Origin: JBECKQ01 sp040235375
GTDB taxonomy: Bacteria; Planctomycetota; Phycisphaerae; UBA1845
DNA: 5,105 nucleotides
Assembly: GCA_040235375.1 (NCBI GenBank)
Contig: JBECKQ010000042.1
Location: forward strand, 1 to 5,105
Reading direction: 5' to 3'
Part shown: positions 1-5,105 of the stretch, piece after piece
Layout: the number at the start of each line of letters is the position of its first letter
Numbering within the stretch: position 1 is the stretch's first letter
Notes under the pieces: generated by a model
Database searches by the model: none
What the model saw: only the letters and a program-made list of their open reading frames with translations
What the model was told of the DNA's origin: nothing
Position numbers and translations under genes: made by a program

Positions 1-645
1 GGCGCACTTCATATCGCACGAGGGATACTCCAGGCCGAACGGGCAGCGATAGCAATAGCCCGGCTCGACGTGCTTGACGCCCGCCATGGCCGGCACCGGG
101 TATCGCCAGGTGCCGACGGCCGTCAGGGCCATCGCGCTCTGCGCCCCGCCGTGATACGCGTTGCGCAAAGAGAGCACGTCGTGGTGGCCGGTGTGCATGC
201 GAGCCATGAGGATAGCCAGGTCATTCGCCTCGCTGCCGGAGCTGGTGAAGTACGATGATTTCAGGCCGGACTTCTCCGGCATCCGCTTGGCCAGCTCGCG
301 CCCGAACAGGGCGATATTGGGATGCAGGTAGATGGTCGTCGTGTGCACGAGCTTGCCGACCTGCTCGCGGACTCGCTGCGTCACCTTCGGATGGCAGTGC
401 CCGACGGAGACGGTGACGATGCCGGCGATCGCATCGAGATACTGCTTGCCCGTCTCGTCCCACAGGTACTGCATGTGTCCTTCGACGATGCAGATGGGTT
501 CCTTGTAATAGACGAGGACGCCGGGGTTCACGTACTCGCGGCGGAGGTTGAGGATTTCTTCCTTGCTCGGTCCGTTGTACGGCGCCGGCTTGTGGTCGCT
601 AACGGGCAAGGGCACTCTGGTCACCTGCTGCTTCGCGGTCGACAT
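1..645 (-). CDS. AGXT2-like class III aminotransferase (beta-alanine / beta-aminoisobutyrate transaminase), 3' part cut off by window edge
   Basis: PLP-dependent fold-type I transaminase; only the first 215 residues are in the window, against about 430-450 for the family. I read it from ATG at 645 in an uninterrupted frame to base 1. Residues 72-88 (AIAGIVTVSVGHCHPKV) match the N-terminal signature of alanine-glyoxylate aminotransferase 2 almost word for word. SGSEAN (136-141) is the PLP-phosphate loop, and AYHG (163-166) carries the aromatic residue that stacks on the cofactor. The catalytic lysine lies beyond the edge and cannot be checked. Residues 198-214 hold four cysteines (198, 201, 210, 214). 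A very strong Shine-Dalgarno (655..665) fixes the start, and the first 47 nt overlap the permease gene, suggesting coupled translation. AGXT2-type enzymes use alanine/glyoxylate or beta-amino acids with pyruvate; next to a beta-ureidopropionase and mmsA, beta-alanine or beta-aminoisobutyrate is the likely donor (inference). Family call is firm, exact substrate is not. Confidence 0.9.
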   Translation of the reverse strand, partial: MSTAKQQVTRVPLPVSDHKPAPYNGPSKEEILNLRREYVNPGVLVYYKEPICIVEGHMQYLWDETGKQYLDAIAGIVTVSVGHCHPKVTQRVREQVGKLVHTTTIYLHPNIALFGRELAKRMPEKSGLKSSYFTSSGSEANDLAILMARMHTGHHDVLSLRNAYHGGAQSAMALTAVGTWRYPVPAMAGVKHVEPGYCYRCPFGLEYPSCDMKCA

Positions 646-2116
646 GCTGTCTGACCTCCTCCTTTATCAGGTCCTCGTCGGGATGAATGATGGGGGCGTG
701 GAGGTCCGCTTCGACGGCCAATCCGCGCTCCTGCGGTGTTCCAGGAATCAAACTGTCCAGGATGATACCGATTATCGCGGCGACGGCCATGCCCGTGCTG
801 CCGACGGAAACGATGATGCTGCGGACGCCTTCCGGCACGTTGGCGAGCAGGTCGGCGGCCGTCGGGCTGTAGCCGCTGACGTATCCGCCGAAGTACGCCG
901 GCACCGACAGCCCCATGAACAGGCTGAAGCCGGCGATGAACAGGTTGCGGTCGCTGGACAGGTCCGCCTTGGCCAGTTGCTGGATGCCGACCGCCGAAAT
1001 CAGCCCGAACAGCGCGCAGTACAGCCCGCCGACAACCGGCCCGGGAATCGTCGCGGCAAACGCCCCGAACTTCGCGAAGATGCCGAGCAGCACGAGCAGC
1101 ACGCCGCCGATCTGCACGACGTAGCGCGAGCCCACGCGTGTCAACCCCACCAGGCCGACGTTCTCCGAATACGACGTCGAGCTGAACCCGCCCAGCAGGC
1201 CGGTGAGCAGGCAGCCGATTCCCTCGCACCCGATGCCGCGCGAAATCTGCTTTGACGTCGGGTCGCCGCCGCCGGCCATGTACGAACAGGCGTGGTAGTC
1301 GCCGACGGACTCGATCATCGAGGCGAGAAATCCGGCCAGCACGGCCACGATGAATCCGGTATGGAACGTCGGCCGGCCCCAGGGCAGCACGATCTCGCTC
1401 GGGTGGATCCGCAGCCACGGTGCCTGCTCCACCTGCGACAGGTCGATGTACGCCTTATGCCCGGGCGTGTACACGCCGGCCGCCGAGAGGATCGCGCAGA
1501 CCGCGCACACGACGACGATCGCGCTGAGGATCGGAAAGATGCGGAAGAACCGCGACTTCCGCGAAAACACCAGCGAAAACACGATCACCAGCACGATGGT
1601 GAGCCCCGCGGTCGGCCAGTGCTCGCCGGCCTTCGGCGCGCCATGCTGAAACAGCGCCAGGCCGATGAGCATGATCACCGGTCCGATCACCACCGGCGAG
1701 AGAAACCGCCGCAGGTAGCCGACGAGGCCGCTGAAGCCGACCGTCATCTCGACGATCGACCCGACGATGATCGCCCCGGCGATCATCTGCATCATTTGCG
1801 CGTGGCTCAGGCCGGTGCCGTTGCCGTACGCGATGATCGCGAAGAACGCCGGCAGAAACGCAAACGACACGCCCTGCACGATGGGCAGCCGCGTGCCGAA
1901 GGTCGTCTGCACGATGGTGGCCAGGCCCGAGCACAGCATGACCGAGCTGATCAGCACGGCGATCTCGCTCGGCGACATGTTCATCTGCGGCCCGAGCAGC
2001 AACGGTACGGCCACCGTCGCCCCGAACATGGTGAGCACGTGCTGCAATGCGAGAATAAACGCCCGCGCCGGTGGCGGACGGTCATCGATCCCATAAACGA
2101 CGGTTTTTCTTCTCAT
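599..2116 (-). CDS. NCS2/NAT-family nucleobase permease, SLC23-like (uracil/xanthine-permease family)
   Basis: Inner-membrane nucleobase:cation symporter of 505 residues, with about 14 hydrophobic segments as usual for the fold. QH at 25-26 in the first membrane segment, followed by a FGATVAVP stretch, is the family hallmark. E269 (IESVGDYHAC) sits where UraA has its substrate-binding Glu in TM8. ENVGLVGLTR (318-327) fits the NAT signature [Q/E/P]-N-x-G-x4-T-[R/K/G], with E as in uracil carriers. The region SENVGLVGLTRVGSR, DLSSDRNLF and the tail IPGTPQERG (457-465) resemble animal SLC23 carriers more than UraA or PbuX. A hydrophilic tail of about 45 residues follows. An in-frame ATG at 2173 would add 19 residues; I chose 2116 because family similarity begins with the short charged segment before TM1, and a GGA lies about 9 nt upstream. 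Neighbours suggest uracil/thymine import; purine or other substrates cannot be excluded. Confidence 0.92.
   Translation of the reverse strand: MRRKTVVYGIDDRPPPARAFILALQHVLTMFGATVAVPLLLGPQMNMSPSEIAVLISSVMLCSGLATIVQTTFGTRLPIVQGVSFAFLPAFFAIIAYGNGTGLSHAQMMQMIAGAIIVGSIVEMTVGFSGLVGYLRRFLSPVVIGPVIMLIGLALFQHGAPKAGEHWPTAGLTIVLVIVFSLVFSRKSRFFRIFPILSAIVVVCAVCAILSAAGVYTPGHKAYIDLSQVEQAPWLRIHPSEIVLPWGRPTFHTGFIVAVLAGFLASMIESVGDYHACSYMAGGGDPTSKQISRGIGCEGIGCLLTGLLGGFSSTSYSENVGLVGLTRVGSRYVVQIGGVLLVLLGIFAKFGAFAATIPGPVVGGLYCALFGLISAVGIQQLAKADLSSDRNLFIAGFSLFMGLSVPAYFGGYVSGYSPTAADLLANVPEGVRSIIVSVGSTGMAVAAIIGIILDSLIPGTPQERGLAVEADLHAPIIHPDEDLIKEEVRQHVDREAAGDQSALAR
655..665 (-). promoter_or_regulatory. Strong Shine-Dalgarno for the aminotransferase, inside the permease gene
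   Basis: On the minus strand the sequence reads AAAGGAGGAGG, followed by nine bases and then ATG (645). It is an extended anti-16S match and decides the start of the aminotransferase. It lies within the permease coding sequence, where the same bases encode Lys-Glu-Glu (residues 485-487) of the permease's hydrophilic tail. The 47-nt gene overlap (599..645) together with this site points to translation coupling or re-initiation. Confidence 0.85.
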
Positions 2117-2196
2117 CGGCCCGTATCCAAGCGGTTTGCTCAATCGCTCTGCGCAATCGAACGCCGCGAGCACATCGCCGGCGTCCGTTCCCTCAC

Positions 2197-2341
2197 CAGA
2201 CTGTCGGAAAACTCGGAGGCTGCTCGTTCTCGACCAACCCTGCCCCTTCCGCCAAGGCAGGGCGTGACCCTCCCCCTTGCAGGGGGAGGCTGGGTGGGGG
2301 TTTCGAGAGCGATGAGCTCTCGGACGTATTTCGACAGTCTG
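2197..2341. repeat. 145-bp structured inverted-repeat element (MITE/REP-like) between permease and beta-ureidopropionase genes
   Basis: The ends are a perfect 10-bp inverted pair, CAGACTGTCG (2197..2206) and CGACAGTCTG (2332..2341); the arms inside stay only loosely complementary. Inside are three hairpins: CCCTGCC/GGCAGGG (2238..2262); a 9-bp perfect stem CCTCCCCCT/AGGGGGAGG with a TGC loop (2269..2289); and CGAGAGC/GCTCTCG (2304..2322). The central motif, reading PPPSLPLQGGG in one minus frame, is of a kind I recall as a dispersed intergenic repeat in many GC-rich bacteria (memory, not searched). It has no credible gene and no T-tract, so it is not a standard terminator. It occupies about half of the gene-free stretch 2117..2412. 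A possible TCA target duplication (2193..2195 and 2342..2344) is too short to count. A non-autonomous mobile element is the best reading. Confidence 0.6.
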
Positions 2342-2376
2342 TCAGGTCGCGGCTCTGACCCGCGCGCAGCCACAAA

Positions 2377-2391
2377 CGCCGTCCAACGGCG
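2377..2391 (-). terminator. Possible weak terminator hairpin after the beta-ureidopropionase gene
   Basis: Read on the minus strand, 21 nt past the TAA of the beta-ureidopropionase, CGCCGT-TGG-ACGGCG forms a 6-bp GC-rich stem with a three-base loop followed by TTTGTGG. The stem and position suit a Rho-independent terminator, but the T-run is only three bases, so it may merely attenuate read-through into the permease or be an mRNA 3'-end stabiliser. Confidence 0.3.
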
Positions 2392-2412
2392 CAGGCGCAA
2401 TTGGCGGCGCGG

Positions 2413-3282
2413 TTAGAGCTTGACGATCGCTTCGTATTCTTCCGGCCGGCGGTCGCGGAAGAACTGCCACACGTTGCGAACCTCGCGGATGGCGTCCAGG
2501 TCGAGGTCGGCGACGATAATGTCGTCTTCCACCCGCTTGCCTTGCGCCATAATCTGCCCGCGCGGATCGCAGAAGTAGCTCGTCCCGTAGAATTCACCGA
2601 TGTTCCACGGCGCCTCCGTCCCCGGCCGGTTGATCGCCCCGATGTAATACTGGTTCGCGACGGCGTGTGCCGGCTGCTCCAGCTTCCACAGGTACTCCGA
2701 CAAACCGGCCACCGTCGCGGACGGGTTGAACACGATCTCCGCACCCGCCAGACCCAGGCACCGCGCCCCTTCCGGGAAGTGCCGGTCGTAGCAGATGTAC
2801 ACGCCGATCCGGCCGACTTTCGTATCGAACACGGGGTAGCCCAGGTTGCCTGGCCGGAAGTAGAACTTCTCCCAGAAGCCGGGCTCGCAGTGCGGGATGT
2901 GCGTCTTGCGGTACTTGCCGAGATACGTCCCGTCCGCATCGATGACCGAGGCGGTGTTGTAGTACACGCCGGGCAGGTCTTCCTCGTAAATGGGCACGAT
3001 CATCACCATCTTGTGCTTGCGGGCGAGTTCGCACATCAGCTTGGTGGTCGGGCCGTCGGGGATGCGCTCGACGAGCTTGTACCACTTCGTGTTCTGCTCG
3101 GCGGCGAAGTACGGGCCGTAGAAGAGCTCCTGCATGCACAGGACCTGCACGCCTTGCTTGGCCGCGTCGGCGATCAACTCCACGTGCTTGTCGACCATGG
3201 ATTTCTTGATCTTCTCGATGGGGGACGTGGTCGGCTCGCTCAGCGTGGCCTGGATCAAACCGCCTCTGACGACGCGGGGCAT
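2413..3282 (-). CDS. Beta-ureidopropionase (N-carbamoyl-beta-alanine amidohydrolase), UPB1-like nitrilase superfamily
   Basis: Cytosolic enzyme of 289 residues that hydrolyses N-carbamoyl-beta-alanine (or the beta-aminoisobutyrate derivative) to the beta-amino acid, CO2 and ammonia, the third step of reductive pyrimidine breakdown. The nitrilase Glu-Lys-Cys triad is visible: E52 (MQELF), K126 (GKYRKTHIP) and C164 (YICYDRHFP); E138 is at the place of the second conserved Glu. GRIGVYICY, NPSATVAGLSEYLW (186-199) and AINRPGTE (216-223) track human UPB1 closely, and that is why I prefer it over N-carbamoylputrescine or N-carbamoyl-D-amino-acid amidases. It lacks the N-terminal extension of the about 384-residue human enzyme, as bacterial forms usually do. 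ATG at 3282 has AAGGAG six bases upstream, and a good promoter lies just before it. It is the first gene of the minus-strand set, divergent from mmsA. Substrate range (uracil versus thymine derived) is not readable from sequence. Confidence 0.9.
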   Translation of the reverse strand: MPRVVRGGLIQATLSEPTTSPIEKIKKSMVDKHVELIADAAKQGVQVLCMQELFYGPYFAAEQNTKWYKLVERIPDGPTTKLMCELARKHKMVMIVPIYEEDLPGVYYNTASVIDADGTYLGKYRKTHIPHCEPGFWEKFYFRPGNLGYPVFDTKVGRIGVYICYDRHFPEGARCLGLAGAEIVFNPSATVAGLSEYLWKLEQPAHAVANQYYIGAINRPGTEAPWNIGEFYGTSYFCDPRGQIMAQGKRVEDDIIVADLDLDAIREVRNVWQFFRDRRPEEYEAIVKL

Positions 3283-3288
3283 GGTGGG

Positions 3289-3294
3289 CTCCTT
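3289..3294 (-). promoter_or_regulatory. Shine-Dalgarno of the beta-ureidopropionase gene
   Basis: AAGGAG on the minus strand, six bases before ATG 3282. It supports this start; no better in-frame start lies upstream. Confidence 0.8.
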
Positions 3295-3313
3295 GTGCGA
3301 AAGGTCCGCGGGA

Positions 3314-3324
3314 CTGAAGTTCAG
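3314..3324. promoter_or_regulatory. Small palindrome just downstream of the predicted start of transcription; possible operator
   Basis: CTGAA-G-TTCAG is a perfect 5+1+5 palindrome. If the promoter at 3335..3364 is real, transcription would begin near 3328 and this site would lie at about +5 to +15, a usual repressor position. An 11-base palindrome can arise by chance, and no regulator gene is in the window. Confidence 0.2.
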
Positions 3325-3334
3325 ACGGGCAATG

Positions 3335-3364
3335 ACTATACCGGCTGCGCGATCGGATTGTAAA
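3335..3364 (-). promoter_or_regulatory. Sigma70-like promoter driving the beta-ureidopropionase gene
   Basis: On the minus strand TTTACA (3364..3359) and TATAGT (3340..3335) are separated by 18 bases; each hexamer differs from consensus by one base (TTGACA, TATAAT). Predicted start near 3328 gives a leader of about 45 nt to ATG 3282. In DNA this GC-rich, two near-consensus hexamers at legal spacing and at the right distance are unlikely to be accidental. Confidence 0.65.
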
Positions 3365-3377
3365 CCTCGCCACGCCC

Positions 3378-3484
3378 AGGGGTCTGGCTCGTTTTTGCCA
3401 CAGTACCGGGGCTATCAGCGTCTTTTCCTCTTGGCGCGCGACAATGCCGGGCGGCGGCATCTCACAAAAACGTGCCTGACCCCT
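3378..3484. repeat. 107-bp element with 20-bp terminal inverted repeats (MITE/REP-like) in the divergent promoter region
   Basis: The left end (3378..3397) reads AGGGGTCTGGCTCGTTTTTG; the reverse complement of the right end (3465..3484) matches it at 18 of 20 positions, differing only T/A at positions 8 and 12. Between them lie 67 bases with a further hairpin, ATGCCG/CGGCAT (3444..3460). It contains no coding sequence. CGCCC directly abuts the left end (3373..3377) and recurs one base past the right end (3486..3490), which could be a 5-bp target duplication but is weak in GC-rich DNA. Ends of the GTGCCTGACCCC type are, from memory, common around REP-associated tyrosine transposases (RAYT, IS200-like) in several GC-rich phyla; that link is inference. 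Its left edge is 14 bp from the -35 of the minus-strand promoter. Confidence 0.7.
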
Positions 3485-3512
3485 TCGCCCCCCGAAAGCG
3501 CGGAGATATACT
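3484..3512 (+). promoter_or_regulatory. Weak promoter candidate for mmsA
   Basis: TATACT (3507..3512) is a good -10 match. The only hexamer at legal spacing (17 bases) is TTCGCC (3484..3489), which matches TTGACA at three positions and straddles the right edge of the inverted-repeat element. A start near 3519 would leave a leader of about 47 nt. An activator or a different sigma factor may be needed. Confidence 0.35.
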
Positions 3513-3565
3513 GCGACCTTTCGTCAAAGATTGGAACGGCTGATTTTGCAGCGGAGACCATCGTC

Positions 3566-5077
3566 ATGGCTAGTGCAAGCACGTGTCAGTGTCTGATCGG
3601 CGGCAAGTGGATCGATGCCAGGACCGACCGCCAGGCTGATATCTGGAACCCCTCGACCGGTGAAGTCATCGCCCACGCGCCGCTGTGCAGCGCCGACGAC
3701 GTGGACCGCGCCGTGAAGTCCGCCTTGAAGGTGTTTCCCGCCTGGCGCGACACGGCCGTCACCGACCGCGCCCGCATCATGTTCCGCTTCCAGGAGCTGC
3801 TGACCCGCCACGCCGACGAGGTCGCCGCGATCGTCACGCGCGAGCACGGCAAAACGTTCGCCGAGTCGCGCGCTTCCGTGCAGCGCGGCATCGAGATGAT
3901 CGAATTCGCGTGCGGGCTGCCCTCGCTCCTGCCGGGCGACCTGCTCGCCAACATCGCCCCCGGCGTGGATAGCGAAACGATTCGCCACCCGCTCGGCGTC
4001 GTCGCGGGGATCACGCCGTTCAACTTTCCCGCGATGGTGCCGCTGTGGATGTATCCCGTAGCGCTGGTGTGCGGCAACTGCTTCATCCTGAAGCCGTCGC
4101 CGCGCGTGCCGCTCTCGGCGATCCGCATCGTCGAACTGGCCATGGAGGCCGGCCTGCCCGAGGGCGTGCTGTCGGTCGTGCACGGCGACAAGGTCTGCGT
4201 CGATGCGCTGCTGACGCATCCCGACGTTAAGGCAATCTCGTTCGTCGGCTCGACGCAGGTCGCCAAGTACATCTACGAGACGGGCGCGGCGCACGGCAAG
4301 CGCGTGCAGGCCGCCGGCGGGGCGAAGAACCACATCATCATCATGCCCGACGCCGACATCGACGCGACGATCAACGGCATCAGGCATTCCGCGTTCGGCT
4401 GCGCGGGCGAGCGCTGCATGGCCGGCAGCCTGGCCGTCCCGGTCGGCGACGTGGCCGACGAGGCAATCGGCCGCTTGTGCGAGGCGGCGGCGAAGATGCA
4501 GGTCGGCCGGACCGACAACGGCAAGAACGTGGACATGGGACCGCTGATCAGTGCCGCTCATTTGCAGCGCGTCCGCGGCCATATCGACCAGGCAGAAAAA
4601 GACGGGGCGAAGATCGCCCAGGACGGTCGCAAGCTCCGCGTCGCGGATGCGCCGGAAGGCTTCTTCCTCGGTCCGACGATCATCGATCATCTTAAGCCGG
4701 ACATGCACGCGGTGCGCGACGAGATTTTCGGCCCGGTGCTTTCCGTGACGCGGGTCAAGACCCTCGAAGAGGCCATCGCCCTCGGCGATCGCTGCGCGTA
4801 CGGCAACGGGGCGGTCATCTTCACGCAGTCCGGCCGGGCCGCCCGCGAGTTCAAACAGCGGTTCAACGCCGGCATGATCGGGATCAACGTGGGCGTGCCC
4901 GCCCCGATGGCCTGGTTCCCCTTCACTGGATGGAACCGGTCGTTTTTCGGTGACCTGCACATCCAGGGCAAGGAAGGGATGAGCTTCTACACCCAGCAGC
5001 GCATGACCATGACCCGCTGGTTCGAACCGGCCAAGATCGACACGCACGACCCCGTCTGGCGCCCGGGAAAAAGCTAA
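3566..5077 (+). CDS. mmsA: Methylmalonate-semialdehyde dehydrogenase, CoA-acylating (MmsA/IolA/ALDH6 family)
   Basis: NAD- and CoA-dependent aldehyde dehydrogenase of 503 residues, the family's normal length. It turns methylmalonate semialdehyde into propionyl-CoA and malonate semialdehyde into acetyl-CoA with loss of CO2. Visible: oxyanion Asn N153 (GITPFNFP); K176 (ILKPS) and GST 228-230 (SFVGST) for NAD; catalytic C284 in FGCAGERCM; E386/F388 (DEIFGP) for the nicotinamide ribose. The general-base Glu of hydrolytic ALDHs is absent: the aligned stretch reads AGGAKNH (250-256), as expected for the CoA-acylating class. R107 (QRGIE) and R283, just before the catalytic Cys, are arginines implicated in binding the substrate carboxylate in this family. 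NVGVPAPMAWFPFTGW (441-456) is the C-terminal family stretch. The frame stays open upstream to 3134, but GGAGA at 3553..3557 and family length favour 3566. It could also serve valine or inositol breakdown; the neighbours point to beta-alanine and beta-aminoisobutyrate. Confidence 0.95.
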   Translation: MASASTCQCLIGGKWIDARTDRQADIWNPSTGEVIAHAPLCSADDVDRAVKSALKVFPAWRDTAVTDRARIMFRFQELLTRHADEVAAIVTREHGKTFAESRASVQRGIEMIEFACGLPSLLPGDLLANIAPGVDSETIRHPLGVVAGITPFNFPAMVPLWMYPVALVCGNCFILKPSPRVPLSAIRIVELAMEAGLPEGVLSVVHGDKVCVDALLTHPDVKAISFVGSTQVAKYIYETGAAHGKRVQAAGGAKNHIIIMPDADIDATINGIRHSAFGCAGERCMAGSLAVPVGDVADEAIGRLCEAAAKMQVGRTDNGKNVDMGPLISAAHLQRVRGHIDQAEKDGAKIAQDGRKLRVADAPEGFFLGPTIIDHLKPDMHAVRDEIFGPVLSVTRVKTLEEAIALGDRCAYGNGAVIFTQSGRAAREFKQRFNAGMIGINVGVPAPMAWFPFTGWNRSFFGDLHIQGKEGMSFYTQQRMTMTRWFEPAKIDTHDPVWRPGKS

Positions 5078-5105
5078 GCGCCGGATGGCGGCGGGCTTGT
5101 AGGGC

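Noticed and set aside
2117..2173. 19-residue longer start of the permease at 2173
   Set aside because: The extra residues have no family counterpart, and the GAGG upstream of that ATG is too distant; not excluded outright.
2269..2289. 9-bp perfect hairpin as a Rho-independent terminator
   Set aside because: No T-run follows on either strand, and the hairpin is part of a larger inverted-repeat element.
1292..2416. 374-residue plus-strand open frame over the permease gene and the repeat
   Set aside because: Low-complexity Arg/His/Asp composition and no domain; it runs through the inverted-repeat element, and the opposite strand encodes a clear membrane transporter.
2193..2939. 248-residue minus-strand frame ending in the repeat
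   Set aside because: Ser/Arg/Thr-rich shadow of the beta-ureidopropionase whose C-terminus is simply the translated repeat (PPPSLPLQGGG).
2401..3363. 320-residue plus-strand open frame over the beta-ureidopropionase gene
   Set aside because: Shadow frame; the minus-strand protein has the complete Glu-Lys-Cys triad and family sequence.
3373..3490. CGCCC direct repeats as proof of transposition
   Set aside because: Five GC-only bases in GC-rich DNA are easily coincidental, and the right copy is offset by one base; kept only as a hint.
3134..3565. 144-residue N-terminal extension of MmsA
   Set aside because: It would overlap the divergent gene and its promoter and include the repeat element; MmsA proteins begin near the 3566 ATG, which has its own Shine-Dalgarno.
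3524..5047. 507-residue open frame antisense to mmsA
   Set aside because: It is a mirror of GC-rich codon use in mmsA; its translation is Arg/Ala/Asp/His rich with no family motif, while the plus-strand frame is a complete, motif-perfect MmsA.
1..5105. CRISPR array, tRNA/rRNA, toxin-antitoxin, phage-defence or other novel protein system
   Set aside because: No regularly spaced repeats, no RNA-gene signatures and no unassigned coding frame remain after the four metabolic genes are placed.

Overview
The window holds four protein-coding genes of one metabolic theme, uptake and reductive catabolism of pyrimidine bases. All four are assigned by family motifs and remembered family sequences; no search was run. 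The DNA is GC-rich, with bacterial Shine-Dalgarno sites, one good sigma70-like promoter and short intergenic spaces, so it is a bacterial chromosome. A GC-rich environmental phylum such as Planctomycetota would fit the repeat types and protein flavour, but that is only a guess.

Layout. Minus strand, read right to left: a beta-ureidopropionase (3282..2413); a 296-bp gap filled largely by a structured repeat (2197..2341); an NCS2/NAT nucleobase permease of SLC23-like type (2116..599); and an AGXT2-like class III aminotransferase (645 to beyond the left edge), whose start overlaps the permease end by 47 nt. Plus strand, divergent: a CoA-acylating methylmalonate-semialdehyde dehydrogenase, mmsA (3566..5077). 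The 283-bp divergent region carries a strong promoter candidate facing the beta-ureidopropionase, a weaker one facing mmsA, and between them a 107-bp element with 20-bp inverted ends (3378..3484). The last 28 bases (5078..5105) hold nothing I can call.

How the genes work together (inference from family functions): the permease imports uracil/thymine or related bases. Two enzymes not in the window (dihydropyrimidine dehydrogenase and dihydropyrimidinase) would give N-carbamoyl-beta-alanine or N-carbamoyl-beta-aminoisobutyrate. Beta-ureidopropionase releases the beta-amino acid, CO2 and ammonia. The aminotransferase converts the beta-amino acid to malonate or methylmalonate semialdehyde. MmsA converts that to acetyl-CoA or propionyl-CoA. 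The pathway itself is well known; the less ordinary features are the two non-coding inverted-repeat elements, each sitting in one of the two intergenic regions, and the strong resemblance of the permease to animal SLC23 carriers.
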